Origin: Bradyrhizobium diversitatis
GTDB lineage: Bacteria > Pseudomonadota > Alphaproteobacteria > Rhizobiales > Xanthobacteraceae
Length of the DNA: 64,000 nt
Direction: 5' to 3'
NCBI RefSeq assembly: GCF_016031635.1
Contig: NZ_JACEGD010000007.1
Span: 62,001-126,000 of the forward strand
The position numbers and the translations under genes were made by a program. This document shows, one piece after another, positions 44,513-53,464 of the stretch (position 1 is the stretch's first letter; each line of letters opens with the position of its first letter). Below the pieces are notes generated by a model, which saw only the letters and a program-made list of their open reading frames with translations, made no database searches and was not told where the DNA came from.

Positions 44513-45892
44513 TTAACCCGCGATCCCGATCGGCCTTGAAGTTGCGTGCCGGAGCGCTCGCCTGAGCTCAGCAAACTGGTGGAACATGACAAACAGTGCA
44601 ATCATTCCAGCACCCAGCTCAGCGATCGCCTGACTGGCCAACAGCCCGTTGAAACCCGATATGACTGGTAAGAGCAGTACGGCGGGTATGAAGAAATAGC
44701 CGTGCCTGGCCAAGGAGACAATCACGCTGAGGCGTGCTCTCCCGAACGACTGAAGCATCGTCGTCACGAAACTCTCAACACCAAAAAGCCAAAAAAAGAG
44801 ATGGAAAACGATACAGGTCAAGACGGCAATTTCCGTGACGTTCTCGCTATCGCTGAACAGCTTGACCAAAGGTCGGGCAAAACTCACAACGGCCGCAGAA
44901 TACGCAACCGAAAGCGCGACAGTCATGAACAGCATGAGCTTTGCAGTCTTCCATACGCGGGGAAGATCGCGTGCGCCCCAACCGAAACCCAGGACAGCCT
45001 GAGAGCCCATACAAAAGCCGGTGACAGGCAGTGCGCCGATCGTCAGCAATCGCACAGCTATTCCCATGGCCGCGATGCAGTCGTCCCCGAACGGCGCAGC
45101 AGCTCCGTACAAGAGCATAGAGGCAATGGCAGACAAAATGCCGGTCATGGTGGCTGGCGCTCCTATGAACGCGAGCTGTCTGATGCGACTTGTTCGCAAT
45201 GAGACGTAAGATATCTTGACGAGGACTATCCCGCGTAGCTTCGAAAAATGCGCAATATAGAGGCCAATGGCAGCGATCTGAGATACCAGTGTTGCCAGGG
45301 CTGCGCCTCGCACACCGAGGTCCAGTAAGAAGATGAAGGCCGGATCGAGCACCGCGTTCAGTATGAAGGCGGTAAGCATCGTCCACATGCTGAAACGTGT
45401 GTTGCCCTCGGCTCTAACGATGAAGCCGTTGACGATGTTTAGAAGCATCAGGGTGTACCCGAACAATAGCGTCGCCGCATAGTCGAGCGCCACGGGCATG
45501 ATGGTTGGAGTCGCCCCGAGCGTTACGAAGATCCGTCGCAAGTTTAGCAGTAGGAGAACCGTAAGCATGATTCCGATCGGAGCGGCCAGAGCCAGTGCAG
45601 TACTCGCGCCTCTACTCGCCTCTAGGTACTCACCAGCACCAAGGTGACGAGATATGAACGATGCTGTTCCGACACCGATCCCCTGACCGACCGCCGCCAG
45701 CAGGACCACGACAGGCAAGGTCATGCTGACAGCTGCGATCGCTTGCGCGCCAAGTGCGCCAACAAAGATCGCATTGACGGCCTGCTGTACCGCGTTAATC
45801 GATAGGCCAACAATAGACGGAATTGCGAGCCGCAGGATAAGGCCCGAAAGATTGGCATCCGATAGATCGATGTTCTTCTTCTTTGCCATCAC
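44513..45892 (-). CDS. MATE-family multidrug/metabolite efflux transporter
   Basis: 459 residues with about twelve membrane helices in two bundles. Family features are the N-terminal LAIPSIVGLSINAVQQAVNA, VGQGIGVGTASFISRHLGAG and the second-half GFCMGSQAVLGFGWGARD. MATE proteins export cationic or amphipathic compounds using Na+ or H+ gradients. It starts 37 bp after the NRPS stop on the same strand, so it is the likely exporter of the NRPS product and may be the self-protection gene. Confidence 0.88.
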   Translation of the reverse strand: MMAKKKNIDLSDANLSGLILRLAIPSIVGLSINAVQQAVNAIFVGALGAQAIAAVSMTLPVVVLLAAVGQGIGVGTASFISRHLGAGEYLEASRGASTALALAAPIGIMLTVLLLLNLRRIFVTLGATPTIMPVALDYAATLLFGYTLMLLNIVNGFIVRAEGNTRFSMWTMLTAFILNAVLDPAFIFLLDLGVRGAALATLVSQIAAIGLYIAHFSKLRGIVLVKISYVSLRTSRIRQLAFIGAPATMTGILSAIASMLLYGAAAPFGDDCIAAMGIAVRLLTIGALPVTGFCMGSQAVLGFGWGARDLPRVWKTAKLMLFMTVALSVAYSAAVVSFARPLVKLFSDSENVTEIAVLTCIVFHLFFWLFGVESFVTTMLQSFGRARLSVIVSLARHGYFFIPAVLLLPVISGFNGLLASQAIAELGAGMIALFVMFHQFAELRRALRHATSRPIGIAG

Positions 45893-45929
45893 ATCTCAAA
45901 CGCTTTGGACGATCACTTCCTCATCCAGC

Positions 45930-48900
45930 TCATTCATGGATAACAGTGTCGACGGCTCTTCCGAATTCGCTCATCGTCAGCAACAGCTCCTGATGCAACA
46001 CAGTGCAGAAATTATGGGTCACCTCATAACCGATCTGGGTTGGATCATACCTTGTTTCGATCTGTAGACGGCCGGCTTGGTATCCGACATCGAACCAGAA
46101 GAGGTGACTCGCGGCCGCTTCATCCATGTCTTCGCCGATCCAGATTGGAGACGGTTCCTGGGTTAGGAGACGGCGCGGAAAATGGCGCTGCAAACCCGCT
46201 CGATAATTCAGTCCGATTTTGGGTAAGGGCAGACGATCTATCCGGCTCCGCAGGGCTGGATCTCGGGTTAGGAATTTCAGGGCCCGAAACCCTATTCCCC
46301 TGCGTGGCAGGACATTGCGCTGGCGGTTTATTGAACGAGCACGATCGGGACGGGGCTCCGTTCCGGAAAGACTCAAGGAAAGCGGAACGAGTTCGCTGAT
46401 ATGGCCAATGATCTGCGATGGATCAAAATCTTGAAAGAGCTGACCTCGGGTCGACGTAAGGCTATCAATCCAGAGCGAATAGTTGCCGAAAACACGTCCA
46501 CAGGCGCCGGATATGGCGGCAAGAAATACGTCGATGTCCTTACAATGCGCCGATCTGGCTGCGATATTGAGGAGATCAGCTGTGGCTTCGTTCCCAATCT
46601 CCAGATGATGCTTCGCCTGATCTTCCCGAAGGAATCGGCGATTTGCGTCCTCCTTGCGGCCTTCAAGGTGTGCATAATGAAGCTCTCCAGCGGTCACTTC
46701 CGAAAAGCTCGCGCCCCCCGCCGAAATGGGGCTCACATGCAACTTGAACTGAGCGTGGTCGATCCTCTCCCAGTATTCGAGTTCGGCTGGCGCTTCGCTG
46801 TTCGCGTAGTGCTCAAGGCGCTTCAACCATGAAGAGAGCATTTGCATGTTCTCAGGACTACTCAGGGCGTGGCCTGAGCTAAGGGCGTCGTACGCCGCAT
46901 CCAATGCTTCCAGGAACAGTCGATAGCCTATCCCGTCCGCTACGAAATGATGCATCAGGACCAGCAGATAGTAATCGCCGCTCTCCGATGTGCGGAACAC
47001 CGTGACGTTAACAAGAGGCGTCCGGCCGTCAAACACAAACATATGTTGTCGTCTTGCAGAGATGCTCTCGATTGCCTTACGCTGCCGCGGGCTGGTCATT
47101 CCGACAAGATTGATCTCCTCCACGAGGCGCTCGCCCAGGGAGGCTGCGATCGTCAGACGTAGACCATCGTCGGTTCGCGCGATACGGAGCCTGAGGCCTT
47201 CGTGGCTATCCATGACATGGGCAAGGGCGCGCTCCAGCAGCCGGATGTCCAGTATCCCTCCGGGCAGGAAGAACAGATCGCCTATGTTGTAGTGCTCATC
47301 GAAGCCGACAAGAGGCTTCCAAGAAGCGATTGCGGGGCTAACTGGCAACGAGCCATCCGCGGAAGGGGCGGTAGGGAGTGTAACCGTCGCTCCATCTGCC
47401 GCCAATTCCCTAATGGTCGGCGTTCGATACAGTTGGTCAACGGTAAGATTCAGCCCGGCTTTGCGCGCCAACGTCACGCAGCGCACGCTCAGGAGAGAAT
47501 CTCCGCCGATATCAAAGAAGACCTGATCAATTCCGACCCGCTTGACGCCCAGTAGATCCTGCCAGATTCCAGCAAGAACACGCTCCTTCCCTGTGCGGGG
47601 CTCGGCAGATGGAGCAGGCCCGACCTCGCGGTAAGGAACCGACATCAGGCCCGCACGGTCTATCTTCCCGCTCGTCGTGAGGGGGATACTGTCAACCAAA
47701 CGAAAGGCTGCGGGAATCATGTAGGACGGCAACGTGTGACGCAGGTGGATGACAATATCTTCAGAGCTTAGAGTGTCGCGCGCGGGAATCACGCTGGCGA
47801 TCAAGCGACAATGGCCGTCCATGCCTTCTGGGACGACCGCCGCCTTTGCGATTGCCGGATGAGACTCAAGAGCCTTTTCGACCTCCTCCAGCTCAATGCG
47901 ATAGCCCCGTACCTTGATCTGGTTGTCCGATCGGCCGCAAACCTCGAGAAGGCCGCTGGTTGAGATGCGCGCGATATCGCCACTTCGATAAAGGACGCTG
48001 TATTGTCCGCTGCCATAAGGATTCGGCACGAAACAACGAGTTGTCCGCTCCTGATCCCGCCAGTACCCAGCGCTTACGCAGCGTCCCGCGATGCAGAGTT
48101 CACCGGCGGCTCCGACAGGGACTCTCTTCAATCTGTCATCGAGTACGTAGATTTTGACGTTATCGATTGGGCGCCCAACGGGCACGAGCGACGCGCCGTC
48201 GTCGGCATCCGACGTTTTGTAGACTGCGGCGTTGGATGCACATTCCGTAGCGCCATAGAAGTTCCACAACGGCACGTCCGGGAAAGACGCACGCCAGCGA
48301 ACGGGGAGCGAAGACGGCATCGGTTCAGCGCTGCTTGTGACGAACCGCAAGGAAGTGGATCTTGGCTGCCGTTCTTGGGAAGCTATGAGGCCGGTCAGGA
48401 GTGGCGGCGAGGCAAATAAGTGCGTCGCGCGACGTCCCGCCAATGTGCACAACAACAGATCTGGATCCAGCAACTGCTCGTGCGCCAGGATGAGCGTGGA
48501 TACGCCTCTCAGAAGCCCGCCGAAGTATTCCCAAGCGGACGCAACAAGTGATGCGGACTTCTGGACAACCATTACGTCAGTATTGCCGAACGGAGCGCTT
48601 CGCCACATCCAGTTCAGTCGATTAAGAACTGACGATTCCGGGATGAGAACCCCCTTCGCCTTGCCGGTCGAGGACGACGTGTATATCAGGCTCACAATTT
48701 GCGGATCTGATGGTCCGCCGCTGAATATACACTCGTGCGGGGGCGCACGGCGGCCTTGCCGGGTCAACAGACAAATCGACGGCAGGTCAAACCCGGGGTC
48801 AGTGGTATTTGCGTGAACCAAAAGCTTTGCCTGACTATCTCGGAGGATATGGTCGATCCGATCTCGCGGGTAATCCGGGGATATGGGGACAACGATTGAC

Positions 48901-51900
48901 TGCAAGGCGCGTGCCGCAAGAATAACAGCGGCCACGTCAGGCGATCGGTCGACCAGCATGGCGACCCTGTCGCCAGCCTCAACGCCAGAAGCCTCCAGCA
49001 ACGACCTGGTTGCCCTTACGCGCTCACGCAGATCGCCGAATGTGATCTCACCGAAATCACCAAAATATGCTACCCGGCTGCAATGAGAGGCGCTGATTTG
49101 CTCGAACGCTTCGACAAGTGGACATTCAGTCGAGTATGACTGCGCCGAGCCATCCAACGAGTCCAGCATAACGACATCCGTCGCGCTGAGGCAGCTCAGA
49201 TCCTTAACGGGCGCAAGCGGATGATCAACGCAGGCTGCAATCAGACAGCGCAGATTATCAGCCATCCGGCCGATGAGGTCGCTGGAAAATATGTCTTTGG
49301 CATATGCTAGCTGGAGCGCAATTTCATCGCCTTGATCTTGTGCGTACAAGGTCAGATCGAATTTTACATAGCCGGTGTCGTATTCGCGGAATGTCAGATC
49401 TAACTCTTGTTGGGCAGGTGGCTCCGTGGCCTCGGAGTACATGTTGAACATGACCTGGAAGATCGGCGATCGTCCCGCTTCGCGATGTAGCCGGCCATCC
49501 CTTACCATCCAGCCGAACGGATATGCCGAATTTGCGATGGCATCACTGACCAGACCCTGGATGCGCAAGGCATGGACCGCAAAGGACTGACCGACATCGA
49601 TCGCGGAGCGGATTGGCAGCATATTCAGGAAAAAGCCGACAATGTCGGCACTACCCGGTTGATCCCGTACGGCGTGCGGTATGCCGACGATGAGATCGTC
49701 TTGACCGCTATACATCCTCAGCAGCAATTTGAAGCACGCGAGAAGGGTTGTCGACGTGGTGCACCCATGTCGACGCGCAAACTCCCGTACCCGGTTGGAG
49801 AGCTCGCTGCCAAGCAGCACCGAATGCGAGGCGCCGCGATGAGAATTTGTCTGCGGACGCGCTTGTCTTGTTCCAAGCGAAAGCACCGGCGGATCATCAC
49901 CAATCTGACCGCGCCAATAGCTACGTTGGTTAGCCAGCGCCTCTGGAGCCGCGTGCTGTTCTTCCCAAACTGCGTAGGTCGAAAGTGAGGCGCGGTTCTT
50001 TGGCAAAGACGGCGCGGCATGCAGGTACGTTTGTCGAAGCTCTCTGAGCAGAACAGAGATCGACCAGGCATCTAGAATAATTTCGTGAGCGGTGATCAGT
50101 ATCAGATGGTGGTCAGGGCTAAGACGGATCATGCGCCCGCGAAACAGATTGCCCTGGCTGAGATCAAAGCTGCCGTTCAGCTCTGTTCGCCGCAACTCTG
50201 CGATCAGCTCCTCAGCTTCCCGCGCCGACAGATGAGATGCATCTGCCAATTCAAGGTTTGCACATTGCGGAGCATCAAAGAGCTGAACGGGACCATCCTC
50301 GTCGATAAAGCGAGCAGAAAGTGCCTGATGCAAGCGAACGACATCGGCCCAGGCGCGACTGAACGCGGCCAGATCGATGATGCCTCTTATTCGCAGGCCG
50401 CCTTGAATGATGTAGTTCTTGGCAGACGGATCGAGCTGGGAGAGAAACCATAGGTGTTCCTGAACTCGCGTCAGAGGCGATCGCGCGAGCTTTCCGTACG
50501 CCGGGCCTATGCACGGTTTGGACTCGCCTGGGGTCGAGATCGACGCCGCAAGAGATCGTATCGTTCCATTCAGGACGAGCCTGAAATCCGTTCTCACTCC
50601 GAGCTCGGTCTGCAATTGGCCCAATATGAGCATTGCCCGTAGCGAGTCTCCGCCGAGGCTCATGAACTGATCATTCACGCCAACGTTCTTGATGCCGAGA
50701 ATCTCTGACCAGATTTGACACAGCCTGGCTTCAACCTCTGTTCGCGGCCTCTCGAATGGCGTCGGCATTGGCGGGCGAACACTGGTCGGGTCTGGCAATG
50801 CTCCAAAGTCGACCTTTCCGTTTCTGGTCCGTGGAATACTGCCGACGTGGATGATCCTTTCTGGGAGCATGTATGTGGGAAGCGCTTCGGCAAGAAAGTC
50901 CAAAAGCTCGCATTGCGTCACTTCAGCCGGAGCTGACACATACGCGACGATACGTCTCGATCCGGTTTCGCGCTCGGAACCGGTTATGTCTCGCGCCGTA
51001 AGCTTCACGCCTGCGCAGACGGACGCCACCGCGACAGCGCCGCTTACCAAGTGATGAGCGGAGAGACGGGCCTCGATTTCTCCCAGTTCAATTCTGTGCC
51101 CGCGGATCTTGACTTGACGGTCCCGTCGACCAAGACATTCCAAAAGGCCATCGGAACGAACGCGCCCGAGATCACCTGTCCTGTAGAGGCGCCGGAAGGA
51201 CGGATCGTTCGAGAACGGGTTTGGCCCAAACGCATCCCTGGTGCGGACGTGATCATTGACGTAGCCAGTAGCCACGCCAACACCGCTAACGCAGATTTCG
51301 CCGACCTCTCCCGTGTCGCACAGTCGAGATCCATCGGTGATGTAGACCTCAAGATTCGCAATCGGCTTGCCGATCGGCACATAGGTGTCAGCCACCGCGG
51401 GCGGTATGGAAACCAGGTTGTGCGTAACACCGTCGGCGCACTCGGTAGGCCCGTAGTGGTTTAGAATGGGGACCTTTGGATATAAGGCAAGCCATGCGCG
51501 CGCCAGCCCGGGTGTTAGGGGTTCTCCAACCGTGGAAATAATCCGCAAACTGTCCAGAGCACGCTCTGCCGCCGCAAGGCGCTGCAGATATTCAACAAAT
51601 ACTGCAAGCATTGACGGGACGAATTGAGCAACCGTCACGCCGTACCCTTGAATTGCTTGTAGAAGCGATACTGGTGATTTCAGTGTCGCATCATCAATGA
51701 TCGTGATACTGGCTCCGACGCAAAGCCCTGCCAGAAGCTGCCACAGCGAGATGTCAAAACAATGCGATGCCGTCTCGGCAATGCAATCCGTTCGAGTGAG
51801 GGTCAGGGCATCAATTTTTGCCGCCAAATGATTGTTTAGGGCTGCACGCGCAATCATTGCGCCCTTGGGCTGGCCGGTCGAACCAGACGTAAACAGAATG

Positions 51901-52397
51901 TAGGCGTGTCCGTCCGCGCTCGATGATGGGACGAAAGACGAGGGCTGGCGCTCACGCAGCTGCGCCTCTATCGGCATGAATTGGATGGTGCCTTTGCTGC
52001 TCGATTGGAACAGGCCGAGCGACTGCTGCTGGTCGGGACCAATAATCAGAGCACAGCGACTCTGCTCAACTATGAACGATGTACGTGAAGCCGGTAACGA
52101 TGGATCGAGCGGTAGGTACGTCGATCCGGCCTTCAAAATTGCGATGACCGCCGTCGCCCAGTCGAAGCCACGCTCACCCCAATATCCGACGACAGCGCCC
52201 CGAGCGACATGTTCTCGTAGCCTCCTTGCGAGGGTATCCGATCTTAGTCGCAACGCCTCGTAAGTGAGTTCGTCTGCGCCGCTCCTCAGCGCAATTCTCT
52301 TCGGATCCGATCTTGCAATGCCATCGATCGCAGTGATCGCCTCGATCGGTTGAGGTTCCACATACGGAGTTTTGTCGGGTAGATCTCGGCTAGGCAC
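45930..52397 (-). CDS. Two-module non-ribosomal peptide synthetase, A-PCP-C-A-PCP-C
   Basis: 2155 residues; GTG start at 52397 with GGGGGA five bases upstream. Domains: A1 about 20-540 (LFTSGSTGQPKG at 168-179, D215 in FDISLWQ, Lys528 in NGKVD); PCP1 555-625 (LGGDSL, Ser585); C1 640-1065, active site HEIILDA (771-777) instead of HHxxxDG; A2 1085-1590 (YTSSSTGKAKG, SLVASAWEYF at 1283-1292 with Val1285 where the alpha-amino-binding Asp normally sits, Lys1578 in SGKID); PCP2 1605-1670 (IGGDSL, Ser1634); terminal C2 1685-2155 with an intact HHFVADG (1816-1822). No thioesterase, reductase or epimerase domain. It should activate one amino acid plus one unusual acid and release the product through C2. 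Exported probably by the adjacent MATE protein. Product not known to me. Confidence 0.93.
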   Translation of the reverse strand: MPSRDLPDKTPYVEPQPIEAITAIDGIARSDPKRIALRSGADELTYEALRLRSDTLARRLREHVARGAVVGYWGERGFDWATAVIAILKAGSTYLPLDPSLPASRTSFIVEQSRCALIIGPDQQQSLGLFQSSSKGTIQFMPIEAQLRERQPSSFVPSSSADGHAYILFTSGSTGQPKGAMIARAALNNHLAAKIDALTLTRTDCIAETASHCFDISLWQLLAGLCVGASITIIDDATLKSPVSLLQAIQGYGVTVAQFVPSMLAVFVEYLQRLAAAERALDSLRIISTVGEPLTPGLARAWLALYPKVPILNHYGPTECADGVTHNLVSIPPAVADTYVPIGKPIANLEVYITDGSRLCDTGEVGEICVSGVGVATGYVNDHVRTRDAFGPNPFSNDPSFRRLYRTGDLGRVRSDGLLECLGRRDRQVKIRGHRIELGEIEARLSAHHLVSGAVAVASVCAGVKLTARDITGSERETGSRRIVAYVSAPAEVTQCELLDFLAEALPTYMLPERIIHVGSIPRTRNGKVDFGALPDPTSVRPPMPTPFERPRTEVEARLCQIWSEILGIKNVGVNDQFMSLGGDSLRAMLILGQLQTELGVRTDFRLVLNGTIRSLAASISTPGESKPCIGPAYGKLARSPLTRVQEHLWFLSQLDPSAKNYIIQGGLRIRGIIDLAAFSRAWADVVRLHQALSARFIDEDGPVQLFDAPQCANLELADASHLSAREAEELIAELRRTELNGSFDLSQGNLFRGRMIRLSPDHHLILITAHEIILDAWSISVLLRELRQTYLHAAPSLPKNRASLSTYAVWEEQHAAPEALANQRSYWRGQIGDDPPVLSLGTRQARPQTNSHRGASHSVLLGSELSNRVREFARRHGCTTSTTLLACFKLLLRMYSGQDDLIVGIPHAVRDQPGSADIVGFFLNMLPIRSAIDVGQSFAVHALRIQGLVSDAIANSAYPFGWMVRDGRLHREAGRSPIFQVMFNMYSEATEPPAQQELDLTFREYDTGYVKFDLTLYAQDQGDEIALQLAYAKDIFSSDLIGRMADNLRCLIAACVDHPLAPVKDLSCLSATDVVMLDSLDGSAQSYSTECPLVEAFEQISASHCSRVAYFGDFGEITFGDLRERVRATRSLLEASGVEAGDRVAMLVDRSPDVAAVILAARALQSIVVPISPDYPRDRIDHILRDSQAKLLVHANTTDPGFDLPSICLLTRQGRRAPPHECIFSGGPSDPQIVSLIYTSSSTGKAKGVLIPESSVLNRLNWMWRSAPFGNTDVMVVQKSASLVASAWEYFGGLLRGVSTLILAHEQLLDPDLLLCTLAGRRATHLFASPPLLTGLIASQERQPRSTSLRFVTSSAEPMPSSLPVRWRASFPDVPLWNFYGATECASNAAVYKTSDADDGASLVPVGRPIDNVKIYVLDDRLKRVPVGAAGELCIAGRCVSAGYWRDQERTTRCFVPNPYGSGQYSVLYRSGDIARISTSGLLEVCGRSDNQIKVRGYRIELEEVEKALESHPAIAKAAVVPEGMDGHCRLIASVIPARDTLSSEDIVIHLRHTLPSYMIPAAFRLVDSIPLTTSGKIDRAGLMSVPYREVGPAPSAEPRTGKERVLAGIWQDLLGVKRVGIDQVFFDIGGDSLLSVRCVTLARKAGLNLTVDQLYRTPTIRELAADGATVTLPTAPSADGSLPVSPAIASWKPLVGFDEHYNIGDLFFLPGGILDIRLLERALAHVMDSHEGLRLRIARTDDGLRLTIAASLGERLVEEINLVGMTSPRQRKAIESISARRQHMFVFDGRTPLVNVTVFRTSESGDYYLLVLMHHFVADGIGYRLFLEALDAAYDALSSGHALSSPENMQMLSSWLKRLEHYANSEAPAELEYWERIDHAQFKLHVSPISAGGASFSEVTAGELHYAHLEGRKEDANRRFLREDQAKHHLEIGNEATADLLNIAARSAHCKDIDVFLAAISGACGRVFGNYSLWIDSLTSTRGQLFQDFDPSQIIGHISELVPLSLSLSGTEPRPDRARSINRQRNVLPRRGIGFRALKFLTRDPALRSRIDRLPLPKIGLNYRAGLQRHFPRRLLTQEPSPIWIGEDMDEAAASHLFWFDVGYQAGRLQIETRYDPTQIGYEVTHNFCTVLHQELLLTMSEFGRAVDTVIHE

Positions 52398-52546
52398 ACG
52401 CGTCCCCCATTCATCGCCTTCTGGGGCCTTAAATCAGAACACCGATGATCCTGGTTGAGGGTATGCAGTGCGTAGCCCACAGGTATCGGCCAGGCATACT
52501 GTGCCGTTTGTCCGTTTCTTAGCTTCCCGTCCTTTGCGTTCACCAC
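52286..52546 (-). CDS. Possible short ORF upstream of and overlapping the NRPS start
   Basis: GTG at 52546 with GAGGA four bases upstream, reading VNAKDGKLRNGQTAQYAWP and then IPVGYALHTLNQ. It overlaps the NRPS start by about 110 nt in another frame. The placement is where an MbtH-like NRPS partner is often found and there is a faint pattern likeness (VVN, QY.WP, IPVGY, DLRP), but the invariant Trp residues of MbtH are mostly missing. It may be only an upstream leader ORF. Confidence 0.2.
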   Translation of the reverse strand: MVNAKDGKLRNGQTAQYAWPIPVGYALHTLNQDHRCSDLRPQKAMNGGRVCLAEIYPTKLRMWNLNRSRRSLRSMALQDRIRRELR

Positions 52547-52647
52547 TGTTTCCTCGATGATGTCAGGGGAACACCGGCCGGACGCTAAGGCCTCCAATTT
52601 GCGTTCGCACCTACCGGATCTTGTAGTCGACACCCGTCAATCTGCAT

Positions 52648-52670
52648 GGCACCCGCAACCAACGGGTGCC
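52648..52670. promoter_or_regulatory. Inverted repeat in the NRPS/speD divergent region
   Basis: GGCACCCG-N7-CGGGTGCC: a perfect 8-bp dyad roughly midway between the divergent NRPS and speD genes. No T run follows, so it is more likely an operator or an mRNA structure than a terminator. No minus-24/minus-12 or TGT-N10-ACA motif was found in this 500-bp region. Confidence 0.4.
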
Positions 52671-52916
52671 TGGACCATGGTTGGTGCTCTCCTCACGAAA
52701 GCGGACTTGGCGCTTCGCCGGGCTACGGATACCCACGGCGCCGCCAAGCGCTAACAACGATCGCGCGCAGCTGATTTGTGCCTTTGAGACGACGCCAAGT
52801 CCTTATGCGGCATTGAGGTCATGAACCTACCGGCAAAACACGCCGCCTGATCACCTCGTCACCTAAATCCCGACTAGCTCATGTTATCGAGCCGTCAATT
52901 CAATGGAGATTTCTCA

Positions 52917-53333
52917 ATGATTATTGATAACGAGCAAGAAGTACCACCGGCTCTGGCCACCGGTGCGACGCATATGCTCATCGAGCTATGGGGAGCGAAA
53001 AACCTCGACGATCCGGACCTTGCGGAAGACGCAATCCGAAAAGCCATCGATGCGGCGAGTGCAACATTACTCCACCTTCATGTTCATAAATTTTGTCCAG
53101 GCGACGGCGTCTCGGCAATAGCCTTGTTGGCTGAATCGCACATGACCTTACATACTTGGCCTGAGAGGTCCTACGCGGCCGTTGACGTTTTCGTATGTGG
53201 CGACAGCAATCCTGCGAGCGCCGTGCCGGTTCTGGTTGAGGCCTTTCAGCCCGAACGGTCGGACGTTCGGAGCTTTCGGAGAGGTGTGTCATCAAGCGAA
53301 CCGGTTGGAGCAGGTAGTCGACCCTCCGGGTGA
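52917..53333 (+). CDS. speD: S-adenosylmethionine decarboxylase (SpeD type, pyruvoyl enzyme)
   Basis: 138 residues from the ATG at 52917, preceded by TGGAGAT. It contains the self-processing site AESHMTLHTWPE, where Ser74 becomes the pyruvoyl group after cleavage at Glu73-Ser74, and YAAVDVFVCGD. It converts AdoMet to decarboxylated AdoMet, the aminopropyl donor for spermidine. The last ~20 residues are variable. No spermidine synthase lies nearby. It is divergent from the NRPS, so it may serve that pathway rather than housekeeping polyamine synthesis. The upstream ATG at 52881 has no good ribosome binding site. Confidence 0.88.
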   Translation: MIIDNEQEVPPALATGATHMLIELWGAKNLDDPDLAEDAIRKAIDAASATLLHLHVHKFCPGDGVSAIALLAESHMTLHTWPERSYAAVDVFVCGDSNPASAVPVLVEAFQPERSDVRSFRRGVSSSEPVGAGSRPSG

Positions 53334-53464
53334 GTCATCGAGGTCGCGGCCTCAATCGAACGGCGCAAGCGGCTGCCCAGTGGTGGTGCCATCATCTCCG
53401 CCACAACTAGTGCTTGCTCCGGCCCGAATGCGCCCCTGGCAATGGCCATTCCCGCTTTGCATTT

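Noticed and set aside
52464..52479. Possible sigma-54 promoter for the NRPS on the minus strand (TGGGCTACGCACTGCA)
   Set aside because: GG and GC spacing is right but the rest of the minus-24 and minus-12 boxes fit poorly, and no TGT-N10-ACA site lies upstream.
52286..52546. MbtH-like partner of the NRPS
   Set aside because: Only a few residues align by eye and the invariant Trp positions are missing; kept only as a low-confidence ORF.
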